This document shows, piece after piece, positions 17,716 to 25,818 of a stretch of DNA of 64,000 nt. Under the pieces are notes generated by a model that was given only the letters and a program-made list of their open reading frames with translations, was not told the origin of the DNA and made no database searches. The DNA is from Proteobacteria bacterium 005FR1 (GTDB lineage Bacteria > Pseudomonadota > Gammaproteobacteria > Pseudomonadales > Cellvibrionaceae). The DNA is taken from assembly GCA_026192395.1 (NCBI GenBank), contig WACF01000001.1, positions 2,044,309-2,108,308 of the forward strand, in the 5' to 3' direction. The position numbers and the translations under genes are program-made. The first letter of the stretch is position 1, and each line of letters begins with the position of its first letter.

Positions 17716-18420
17716 ATGATCATTGGACTTCTCGAGGCTGAAACACTTGATCTGTCAGTAAGCGCTCGCTTCGGCAGCTACGGCGATATGTTCGCGCGCC
17801 TCCTCCAGCCGCTCGACGCCGGCTTCCAGTTTCGTTACTACGCCACCGAGCAGGGGCAACTGCCCGCCGCCGCCGGCGAATGCGATGCCTATGTGGTCAC
17901 GGGCAGTCGCCACAACGCCTACGATTCCGATCCGTGGATTGAAAGCCTGAAATCCTTCATTCGGACCCTTCATCAGGAAAAACGCAAATGTCTGGGCATC
18001 TGCTTTGGCCATCAGGTAATCGCAGAGGCTTTGGGCGGTGAAGTGCGAAAAAGTCCGAAAGGCTGGGGGGTGGGCGCCGCCACCTTCAGCGTGGATAGCT
18101 GCCCGGAGTGGTTGGGAGATTGCCCGCAGACCTTCAATGTTCTGGTCAGCCACCAGGACCAGGTCGAGGCTTTGCCTGAAGCGGCGATCCGATTTGCTCA
18201 CAGCGAATTTTGTCCCAACGGCGGTTACTTCTTAGGCAATCATATTTTCTGCCTTCAAGGCCACCCCGAATTTACCGGCGACTACGTACGTTTTCTGATC
18301 GACAAGCGAAGGGAACGTATCGGGCTGCAAGAAGCCGAACACGCCTTGAGCACCCTAAGTCGCCTCACTGTGGAAACGCCCGTCCTGCAGAACTGGCTCG
18401 ATCGCTTTCTCCATATGTGA
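17716..18420 (+). CDS. Class I glutamine amidotransferase
   Basis: A 234-aa stand-alone GATase1 domain. The triad is visible: nucleophile Cys96 in KCLGICFGHQ, His183 and Glu185 in LQGHPEF. It has no synthetase domain, so it is not a complete GuaA. Such free-standing proteins are annotated as GMP-synthase-like or gamma-glutamyl-peptide hydrolases and may release ammonia for a partner or hydrolyse gamma-glutamyl compounds. The start has GCAAG just upstream, a weak ribosome site. It precedes the receptor array by about 470 bp and is probably a separate unit; a metabolic link to the array is only a possibility. Confidence 0.88.
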   Translation: MIIGLLEAETLDLSVSARFGSYGDMFARLLQPLDAGFQFRYYATEQGQLPAAAGECDAYVVTGSRHNAYDSDPWIESLKSFIRTLHQEKRKCLGICFGHQVIAEALGGEVRKSPKGWGVGAATFSVDSCPEWLGDCPQTFNVLVSHQDQVEALPEAAIRFAHSEFCPNGGYFLGNHIFCLQGHPEFTGDYVRFLIDKRRERIGLQEAEHALSTLSRLTVETPVLQNWLDRFLHM

Positions 18421-18857
18421 CCGTCACGTCAGGTCGGTTCATTGTTTAAGCATACTTTCCCAGGAAAGAGCCTAACAAAACTAAACAAAACTCCCACTGG
18501 CGCCAAAGTATCCGCCCTTGACGCCTCACTACACCTCCCTTACCATCCTGCCGACTGACGAACTGTCGTCATCTCCTACAGTAAGTCCACAATAACAATT
18601 CATTCCTGCAGCAAAGCCTGAACGTCTGGCGAAATCGAAAAAAAAGGATACGCGGTAATTCAGTACAGACTCATTTGTTCACACGGGTCGAGGCCAGCTA
18701 GGCCGTTTTTACTGCACTTCCACGCATAGACGTTCCCAAGGGTTTTTGTTGCTTGTCGCTTTATTAACGTGAATGCCCCGCCACCCGTTCGCCCGGCTGT
18801 TGCCGAGCGAGGCGATTGCGTTCGCTCATTCGAAAAGTCGATTGCATCACCAATTGC
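18421..18857 (+). other. Long untranslated region before receptor D
   Basis: No gene with a ribosome site is seen. It contains the direct repeat ACAAAACTAAACAAAACT near 18475-18492 and an A-rich run (18638-18647). Presumably the promoter and leader of receptor D. Confidence 0.4.
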
Positions 18858-18882
18858 ATAACTACAAGCAGACGAGAGGTAT
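18858..18882 (+). promoter_or_regulatory. Shared TBDT leader motif, copy 1
   Basis: ATAACTACAAGCA then GACGAGAGGTAT, directly before the start of receptor D. The same block, with few changes, precedes the receptors at 22330, 25819 and 29425. It contains the ribosome site (GAGAGG). Confidence 0.7.
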
Positions 18883-18889
18883 GTAGACA

Positions 18890-21868
18890 ATGAAGTTAAA
18901 TCCTATTTACAAAGGGATTATGGCCTGTGCACTCGCCATCCCTGCCGGTGCGTTCGCGCAGCAAGGCAGTGGCGGTCAGGTGCTCGAAGAGATCATCGTG
19001 ACCGGTTCATTGATCCGGGGCACTCCGGAAGACTCGGCCATGCCGGTAGACACCATTTCCAACGAGGAAATGGAACTGCAAGGCTCACCCCCTCCCCTGG
19101 AAATGCTGAAAAGCCTCAGCTACATGAACGGTATCGTAGGTGAGGCCAACAACTTCACCTCGGGCCGCGGTCAGGCGGCACAAGGTACTGCCTCCGTCAA
19201 CCTGCGCGGTCTCGGCTCCGAGCGCACTCTGGTGCTGCTGAATGGCAAGCGCCTGGCCGCCAGCGACGCCAACCGTCTGCCCACCAACGCCATCGCGCGC
19301 GTTGAAGTGCTGAAGGACGGTGGTGCGGTAACCTACGGTTCCGACGCGATTGCCGGGGTGGTTAACTACATCACCAAGGAGACTCAGGAAGGTTTCGAAC
19401 TCAATGCAGATTATCGTGCGATCGATGGCTCCGATGGCGACTACAACCTGGGCGTTAGCTGGGGTACTGCTACCGACAGTTCCGATTTCTTCGTATCTCT
19501 GAATTACTACCATCGTTCAGAGTTGGAAGTGCCTGAACTGGACTACGCCATTCAGCCTTATTCCCGCAACCCAGAAGGTGGTTGGGGATCGGGCGCCAAC
19601 CCCGGTGCGTTCCGCGGTGCGCCAGATTTTGGCTTTGACACCACCACTGGTGAGGTCACAGGTCTTGCCCGATGGCCGATCTTCGTCGACCCCGAATGTG
19701 AAGAGTACGGTGTACTGACCACCAGCACTGGCACGCCGGCTACTGCCGCCAACGGCACCACCTGCCGCACCCAGTACACGCAGTGGTACAACCTCATCGA
19801 CGAGCAGGATACCTGGCAGGCATTCAGCTCCTACAGCATCGCGCTGGGCGACGACACTGATTTCAAAATCGAAGCGTTGTACGCGAGCACTGAAGTTGAC
19901 CATGCCAGTTCGGCACCGTCTTACACGACCGCCAACTACGTGCCCAACCAGATCAACCCCTTCGGTGCGTTCGCCGACTCCAGCGGCACTGGTCTGAACC
20001 CCTTCTACTCCATTAGCCCGAACAACCCCTACCTCCAGGCATTCGCGGCGGCCAATGGCGTCGACCTGACGTCGCAGCTGCGCGTTGCGGGCGGTGGTAC
20101 TCCACGCGATCCGAGTGACGACGTTTACGTCCCAAGCCCCAACACGGCACTCAACCGAGCTTTCATCCAGCTGAACCAGTGGCGCCCTTACTTCATGGGC
20201 GGCAACCCCGCGTTCGGCTACGAAGGTGCCTGGACCAACTACGAGCGTGAACAGTATCGTCTGTCCGCGGAGCTGCAAGGTTTGCTGGGTGACAACATCG
20301 GCTATCGCACCTCTCTGACTTACAGCCAATCCGAAGACTTCCGTCAGGAGTGGGACATCCGCATCGACAAACTCCAGGCCGCCCTCAATGGTCTGGCCGG
20401 TGTTAACTGCGATGGCACCACCCCGGGTGCCAACGGCTGCCTATGGCTGAACCCCTTCGCAACCGCCTACCCGCAGGAAGGCGCGAGCGATGCCACTATC
20501 CAGGAGCAGGTCGCTGTCGCTCAGTGGCTGATGGAGCAGCACGGCGCAACCAATACCGACGAGCTGGTTGAATTCAACTTCGTTCTGGATGGCGATCTGG
20601 GCGTTGAGCTGAGTGGCGGCACTATCGGCTGGGCAGCCGGTGTGCAGTATCGCCACGAAGCAACCGATCAGGACTACTCCGACATCTCCAACCAGGAGCT
20701 GAATCCCTGCCCGATCTACGGCAGCGATTACTGCGTCGGCACCGACCTGCAGGGCGCGAGCCCCTGGCTGTTCCTGGCTACTTATGTGCCATATGACATC
20801 GACCGGGAAGTCAAAGCGGTATTCGGCGAGTTCATGATCCCGATTACTGACAACTTCACCGCGCAGCTCGCAGCTCGCTTTGAAGACTACGGCGATGTAG
20901 GCGGAAGCAGCTTCGACCCGAACCTGCGTCTTCGCTGGCAAGCCAACGACTGGCTGGCATTCCGTGCCTCCGCCGGTACCACCTTCCGTGCACCGAGCCA
21001 GGCAGCTCTGCGTCCTGTCGTGTCCACCGGTTTCGCGCCGATCAAGGGCAACAGCACGCCGATCCTGAGCCGCGGCAACCCGGACCTGGAGCCGGAAGAA
21101 GCGACCAACTACAACATCGGTGTAATGTTCTCGACCCTGAACTTCGAGGGCTCTATCGATTACTGGCGCTTCAACATCGACCAGCGTCTGAGCACCGAAC
21201 CGCGCACCGGTATCGTGGAAACCTTCTGGCCGACCGGCGGCAATCCCAACTGCGGTTCACCGCTGATCGACCGAATCAACTTCTCCGGCACCTGCGGTGA
21301 AGATGACTTCCGCATCACCGGTGTGAAGGTGAACCAGATCAACGGTGGCGAGATCGTCAACGACGGTATCGACATCAACGGTCGCTACACCTGGGACGAA
21401 GTCGGCAATGGCGCACTGAGCCTTGGCGCTTCCGCGACCTGGATCAACAAGTACGAAACCGAAGGTGTCATGGTCGAAGGCATTCTGGTCGAGGAAGGTT
21501 TCGACGGCGTAGGCAAGTTCAACCTGGGTACCAGCCTGTTCCCGCTGCCCGAGTGGCGTGGTAGCGCGTTCCTGGATTACGCCATGGATCGTCAGAACAT
21601 CCGCTGGACCATGAACTATGTCGACAGCTACGAAGACACCCGCGATATCTTCACCAGCTGGGCGCCGGAAGGTCAGACCATCGACTCTCACCTGACCCAC
21701 AACATCACCTACCGTCTCGACGTCAACGACAACGTGACAGTAAGCGCTGTTATCGACAACGTAACCGATGAAGAGCCGCCTTTCGTGCGCGCCGAGATGA
21801 ACTACGACCCAGTGACTCACAACCCGCTGACTCGTACGTTCAAACTGGGTGCGAAAGTGCGCTTCTAA
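18890..21868 (+). CDS. TonB-dependent receptor D (array member 1)
   Basis: A 992-aa receptor. Signal peptide MKLNPIYKGIMACAL...GAFAQ; TonB-box region VLEEIIVTGSLIRGTPED; plug motifs VNLRGLGSERTLVLLNGKR and VEVLKDGGAVTYGSDAIAG; barrel ending LGAKVRF with the terminal Phe expected for outer-membrane assembly. It shares with the other four array members a cysteine-containing extracellular signature, here NC...NGCLWLNPFA. It is the most divergent of the four MKLNPIY receptors. This family takes up unidentified organic ligands. Own leader motif and own terminator, so probably monocistronic. Confidence 0.93.
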   Translation: MKLNPIYKGIMACALAIPAGAFAQQGSGGQVLEEIIVTGSLIRGTPEDSAMPVDTISNEEMELQGSPPPLEMLKSLSYMNGIVGEANNFTSGRGQAAQGTASVNLRGLGSERTLVLLNGKRLAASDANRLPTNAIARVEVLKDGGAVTYGSDAIAGVVNYITKETQEGFELNADYRAIDGSDGDYNLGVSWGTATDSSDFFVSLNYYHRSELEVPELDYAIQPYSRNPEGGWGSGANPGAFRGAPDFGFDTTTGEVTGLARWPIFVDPECEEYGVLTTSTGTPATAANGTTCRTQYTQWYNLIDEQDTWQAFSSYSIALGDDTDFKIEALYASTEVDHASSAPSYTTANYVPNQINPFGAFADSSGTGLNPFYSISPNNPYLQAFAAANGVDLTSQLRVAGGGTPRDPSDDVYVPSPNTALNRAFIQLNQWRPYFMGGNPAFGYEGAWTNYEREQYRLSAELQGLLGDNIGYRTSLTYSQSEDFRQEWDIRIDKLQAALNGLAGVNCDGTTPGANGCLWLNPFATAYPQEGASDATIQEQVAVAQWLMEQHGATNTDELVEFNFVLDGDLGVELSGGTIGWAAGVQYRHEATDQDYSDISNQELNPCPIYGSDYCVGTDLQGASPWLFLATYVPYDIDREVKAVFGEFMIPITDNFTAQLAARFEDYGDVGGSSFDPNLRLRWQANDWLAFRASAGTTFRAPSQAALRPVVSTGFAPIKGNSTPILSRGNPDLEPEEATNYNIGVMFSTLNFEGSIDYWRFNIDQRLSTEPRTGIVETFWPTGGNPNCGSPLIDRINFSGTCGEDDFRITGVKVNQINGGEIVNDGIDINGRYTWDEVGNGALSLGASATWINKYETEGVMVEGILVEEGFDGVGKFNLGTSLFPLPEWRGSAFLDYAMDRQNIRWTMNYVDSYEDTRDIFTSWAPEGQTIDSHLTHNITYRLDVNDNVTVSAVIDNVTDEEPPFVRAEMNYDPVTHNPLTRTFKLGAKVRF

Positions 21869-21900
21869 GCGATTGCTCGAGATCTCTGATCTCATTCAGC

Positions 21901-21929
21901 AAGGGCGGCCAATTGGCCGCCCTTTTTTT
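21901..21929 (+). terminator. Rho-independent terminator of receptor D
   Basis: Perfect palindrome GGGCGGCCAATTGGCCGCCC followed by seven T residues, about 33 bases after the stop. Confidence 0.9.
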
Positions 21930-22297
21930 ATGCAAGCTATCCCTACTGTCCCTTTCCCTTACATTAGGTTACACTTCCTCATACTTTATTATCATTTGCG
22001 CCGTTGTCGCTGCGCGACCGGCCGGTTTAGTATCCCGGCGTTGTCGCCATTTTGATTGAAAATAAACCGCGACAACGAAGTACCGATAGCCGAAAGCATA
22101 TAAATAATTGACGGAGCGGTAGATTGTTTTTTGTTCAACCTGTTGGTGGCAATCCGTCAACTTTCATCGTGCCTGCCGCTTGCCGTCCCCCTTCAATAGG
22201 GGCTCCGGGAAAGCCTTATTCCGCGCTTGTTTGCCTCTGAGCAAGCACAGCGATTCAGAACTCTCCGAATACCAATAACCACAAAACCCCTAAATAC
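21930..22297 (+). other. Untranslated region before receptor E
   Basis: No gene seen. It contains the CGTTGTCGC repeat set (22002-22077, listed separately) and an AT-rich stretch near 22095-22140. Confidence 0.4.
22002..22077. promoter_or_regulatory. CGTTGTCGC repeats, possible operator
   Basis: CGTTGTCGC occurs twice directly (22002-22010, 22039-22047) and once inverted as GCGACAACG (22069-22077), about 255-330 bases before receptor E. The second and third copies form a nine-base stem. Possible regulator sites or an RNA hairpin; no regulator gene is adjacent. Confidence 0.4.
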
Positions 22298-22323
22298 GAT
22301 AACGAGAAGTAGAGAGAGGTAAC
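22298..22323 (+). promoter_or_regulatory. Shared TBDT leader motif, copy 2
   Basis: GATAACGAGAAGTAGAG then AGAGGTAAC, ending seven bases before the ATG of receptor E. A diverged copy of the block found before the receptors at 18890, 25819 and 29425. Confidence 0.6.
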
Positions 22324-22329
22324 GAAGTA

Positions 22330-25300
22330 ATGAAGCTCAATCCAATCTATCGAGGGATTCTGTGCTGCACCCTGGCAATTCCTGCCGGGACCGCACTTGC
22401 GCAAGAAGCGATCGAAGAAATCGTCGTGACCGGCTCCCTGATCAAGGGAACGCCGGAAGATGCGGCTCTGCCAGTGGAAGTGCATACCGCGGCAGACATG
22501 AATATGTCGGGCGCGCCGTCCGCGCTGGAATTCGCCAAAACGCTGACCTCGCAAGGTCCGGTTGATGGTGAGGCTTACTATTTCGGCGGTGCGGAAGATA
22601 CCGGCAACGTGCAGTTCAACCTGCGCGGCCTCGGTTCCGACAAAACGCTGTCGCTCTTTAACGGCCGACGCGTAAACCAGAACACCTCGATCATTCCTTC
22701 CATCGCCCTGCAGCGCGTGGAAGTACTGAAGGATGGTGCTGCGGTAACGTACGGTGCGGACGCAACCGGCGGTGTTGTGAACTTCATTACCCGTGACTTC
22801 TACGAAGGCTTCGAAGTTGACGCCTCCTATAAGTACATCGACGGCTCCGATGGCGACTACAGCACCAGTATCATGGGTGGCTTCGGTGGTGACGACACCA
22901 ACATCATCTGGGCAGCCGAGTGGGAACACCGCTCTGAGCTGGATACCACTGATCGCGACTTCTCCCATACGCCGTACACCACGAATCCGGTGCCCTGGTC
23001 CTCCCTGACCAACCTGAGCAGTTGGGTTGCCCACGGTCCGCTGCCGACCGTCCCCACCACCGAGACTCGGGAGCTGATCCCCGGCTCGGGCCTGAACCTC
23101 AACACCGGCGAATTCGGCCCCATGTATGGCTTTGTTCGTGACTACACCACAGAGAGCTGTGAGGCAGTTGGCGGCGTCGAGGGCAAAGTATCCTGCATGT
23201 ACAACTACGCTCCGTACTACAACATCGTTGAAGACAACGACATCTACCGGCTGTACGGGCAGGTGACATCCGCCGTCAGCGACAGCATGGATTTCCATCT
23301 GCGACTGGCCTTCTCACGCGTTCACACTCCGGCGGCAGAGGGTTCTCCGTCGCAGCCGGTAATTCGCGGCACCGCTCTGAATGAAGGCTACGTTACCCAG
23401 TTCTACGTGCCGCGCACCAACCCCTACTGGGGTGCGTTTGCGGATCGTACCGGCCTTTCCAGCAATCCCTATTACGCTGGCATTCAGGGGGCGTCCGCAC
23501 TGCTCTATCGTGGCTTTGCGCATGGTGGCAACCCGACTTTCGCCCAGGGCAACAACTCCAGTGCAGCGCGTGAAATCGACAACAAGTACTGGCACCTCTC
23601 GACAGGTCTGGACGGCACCTTCGAAAACGGCGTGGGCTATGACTTCGGCATCACCTACAACCACGCCACGCTCTGGAACGACGATCCGGACATCATTGCC
23701 TATCGTCTGCAGGAAGCCATGAACGGCTTTGGCGGTCCGAACTGTAATGCCCAGGATTTGGACCCGAACCGCTTCGGCACGCAGAACGCGGCTGCCGCGG
23801 GCCAGAATGGCTGTATGTGGTTCAACCCCTTCGCCTCCAACTTCACCGGTCAGCCGATCCTGGGGCTTGACAACCCGAGCTACATCGATGGCGCCGAGAA
23901 CTCAGCTGAGCTGGTGAACTGGCTGTTCGACCCGCGCGCGGAAGAAACCATCGATGATGACATCACCGTGGACCTGGTTCTGAATGGCGGCACCGGCCTT
24001 GAGCTCCCCGGCGGCGAAGTTGCCTGGGGCGCTGGTTTGCAGTGGCGCAAGCGCCATCGCCGCGAAGTGGTGGAAAGCGATTTCTACAACGGCGCTCAGC
24101 CCTGTGTGTGGCCCAACCGCTATGGCCAGGTACCGCGCTCGCCCAGCGATCCGGAATACAACGGTTGTACGCCCGATGAGCCGGGTCCGTTCCAGTTCTT
24201 CGGCACCAACCCGCCGGACCGCAACAGCCAGGATCAGAAGTCCGCATTCGCCGAATTTAACTTCCCCGTTCTCGATAATGTGGTAATGACAGCAGCGGCT
24301 CGCTACGAAGAGTTTTCAGGCGGTCTCGACGCTACTGTTTACAAGGTTTCGGGCAAATGGGATATCAGTTACAACCTTTCGTTGCGTGGATCCTATGGCA
24401 CAAACTACCAGGCTCCCGGCATCACTGTGACTCCGGGTGAAGTTAATAACGGCGTGAGCAACTATTCCGTTGCCGACGGCTCCTGGTTGGGATCAACCAC
24501 CGTGACCCGCTCCGACATCGAACCGGAAACAGCCACCGTCTGGAGCACTGGCCTGATCTGGCAGTCCGAAGGCTTCACCTCCGGCAGTGATTTCCGCGTA
24601 ATTTTGGATTACTACGATATCCAGACCGAGGACGAGCTGGGCCTGCTGGCATCCACCAACGATATCGCCGCTGCGGTGTTTGCCGATGGGAAAACTAATT
24701 GCGACCACCCGCTCGCTAATCGCGTCACCTTCAACGGCGCTTGTGTCAACGGTGCCGACCCGAACTTCGCCAGCATCACCACCGACTATGGTAACGGCCC
24801 GGGCCAGCATACCTCCGGTGTGGACCTGCAGATCAATTACGGCTTCCCCTTCCTGAAAGGCGATCTGGACTTTGGCCTGACCGCGACCCGCGTTCTGGAA
24901 GATGAGAACGATCCGGCCGAAATTGACGGCTATCAGCTCGACTCCGGCGATGATCGTCTGGGTGATCTCAACTACGAGACCATCGCCTTCGCATCTTCCG
25001 AGTGGCGAGCCAACTTCAGCACCAACTACTCGCAGGACATTCACAACTTCCGTCTTGTGCTGAACTACATCAGCGGTGTTGACGATGAACGCTATGATGC
25101 CGAGAACTTTGCCAGTGAACAGGCTCGGACCGCAGCGCTGACTGCCGGCGGTGTCTACACCGACTGGGGGGTGAAAGGTGACGATTGGCTGGTGGCCGAT
25201 TTCCACTACAACGTGGAACTGCCCTGGGATACCACTATCAGCGCATCCATCCAGAACCTCACGGACGAAGATCCACCCGAGTCACGTCAGGAGCTGGGTT

Positions 25301-25365
25301 ACGATCCGCGAGTCGGAAACCCGCTCGGACGCACTTTCGAACTGGGCTTCACCAAGCGGTTCTAA
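22330..25365 (+). CDS. TonB-dependent receptor E (array member 2)
   Basis: A 1011-aa receptor. Signal peptide MKLNPIYRGILCCTLAIP...ALAQ; TonB-box region AIEEIVVTGSLIKGTPED; plug motifs FNLRGLGSDKTLSLFNGRR and VEVLKDGAAVTYGADATGG; barrel end LGFTKRF. The central extracellular part has the cysteine signature GGPNC...QNGCMWFNPFAS. It is closely related to receptors F and G over the entire length (shared RYEEFSGGLDATVYKVSGKW and GNGPGQHT blocks), so the three arose by recent tandem duplication. It has its own leader and terminator. Ligand unknown. Confidence 0.93.
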   Translation: MKLNPIYRGILCCTLAIPAGTALAQEAIEEIVVTGSLIKGTPEDAALPVEVHTAADMNMSGAPSALEFAKTLTSQGPVDGEAYYFGGAEDTGNVQFNLRGLGSDKTLSLFNGRRVNQNTSIIPSIALQRVEVLKDGAAVTYGADATGGVVNFITRDFYEGFEVDASYKYIDGSDGDYSTSIMGGFGGDDTNIIWAAEWEHRSELDTTDRDFSHTPYTTNPVPWSSLTNLSSWVAHGPLPTVPTTETRELIPGSGLNLNTGEFGPMYGFVRDYTTESCEAVGGVEGKVSCMYNYAPYYNIVEDNDIYRLYGQVTSAVSDSMDFHLRLAFSRVHTPAAEGSPSQPVIRGTALNEGYVTQFYVPRTNPYWGAFADRTGLSSNPYYAGIQGASALLYRGFAHGGNPTFAQGNNSSAAREIDNKYWHLSTGLDGTFENGVGYDFGITYNHATLWNDDPDIIAYRLQEAMNGFGGPNCNAQDLDPNRFGTQNAAAAGQNGCMWFNPFASNFTGQPILGLDNPSYIDGAENSAELVNWLFDPRAEETIDDDITVDLVLNGGTGLELPGGEVAWGAGLQWRKRHRREVVESDFYNGAQPCVWPNRYGQVPRSPSDPEYNGCTPDEPGPFQFFGTNPPDRNSQDQKSAFAEFNFPVLDNVVMTAAARYEEFSGGLDATVYKVSGKWDISYNLSLRGSYGTNYQAPGITVTPGEVNNGVSNYSVADGSWLGSTTVTRSDIEPETATVWSTGLIWQSEGFTSGSDFRVILDYYDIQTEDELGLLASTNDIAAAVFADGKTNCDHPLANRVTFNGACVNGADPNFASITTDYGNGPGQHTSGVDLQINYGFPFLKGDLDFGLTATRVLEDENDPAEIDGYQLDSGDDRLGDLNYETIAFASSEWRANFSTNYSQDIHNFRLVLNYISGVDDERYDAENFASEQARTAALTAGGVYTDWGVKGDDWLVADFHYNVELPWDTTISASIQNLTDEDPPESRQELGYDPRVGNPLGRTFELGFTKRF

Positions 25366-25383
25366 GCTACCCTTCTCACTTGC

Positions 25384-25408
25384 AGGCGGCCTTCGGGCCG
25401 CCTTTTTT
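25384..25408 (+). terminator. Rho-independent terminator of receptor E
   Basis: AGGCGGCC TTCG GGCCGCCT hairpin followed by T residues, about 18 bases after the stop. Nearly identical to the terminator of receptor F. Confidence 0.9.
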
Positions 25409-25788
25409 GTTTCTGTTGCGCTCCATCACCTCTCTCCGACAGCAAGTCACAGGCAGCCTGATCTGCCTCGATCCTGTGGCGATTTTTTCGGCCCACCGTT
25501 GACATCCCCTACGACTTAAGTATTATCAAAGTAATACTAAAGTATTGCTAAGTATCGCTAAGCAAAACCACGAGGCAGCAGCGGCTTCCTAAGCCGGATT
25601 CAGCGCCTTTACCAGACAATAACTTTTACAGCGGTGTGGTGTTTCCTATGCGGACCGGCGGTGTCCTCGACCCGAGCTGACACTGCGGCGACTCCCTCAA
25701 AAAAGACGACTTCCCGATTCCCCGGCCGAGGCGATCCCGCTTTCGTTTCGTCTTGCCGAAATCGAGCAACGAAGACCTTTAACACACG
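25409..25788 (+). other. Untranslated region before receptor F
   Basis: No gene supported. Contains the palindrome and tandem-repeat cluster at 25519-25560 (listed separately). Confidence 0.4.
25519..25560. promoter_or_regulatory. Overlapping palindromes and decamer repeat, possible operator
   Basis: AGTATTA-6-TAATACT (25519-25538) overlaps AATACT-AA-AGTATT (25533-25546), followed by a tandem decamer AGTATTGCTA/AGTATCGCTA (25541-25560). It lies about 260 bases upstream of receptor F in an otherwise GC-rich area. The density of AGTATT half-sites suggests a transcription-factor binding cluster. Confidence 0.5.
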
Positions 25789-25813
25789 ATAACTACAAGC
25801 AAGTGAGAGGTAC
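25789..25813 (+). promoter_or_regulatory. Shared TBDT leader motif, copy 3
   Basis: ATAACTACAAGCAAGTG then AGAGGTAC, identical over all 25 bases to the block at 29396-29420, ending five bases before the start codon. Confidence 0.75.
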
Positions 25814-25818
25814 TATAA

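Noticed and set aside
22255-23298. 347-codon minus-strand frame inside receptor E
   Set aside because: Shadow of a GC-rich receptor gene; low complexity valine-rich product and no ribosome site. The same holds for 10032-11069, 19517-20329 and 26935-28044.
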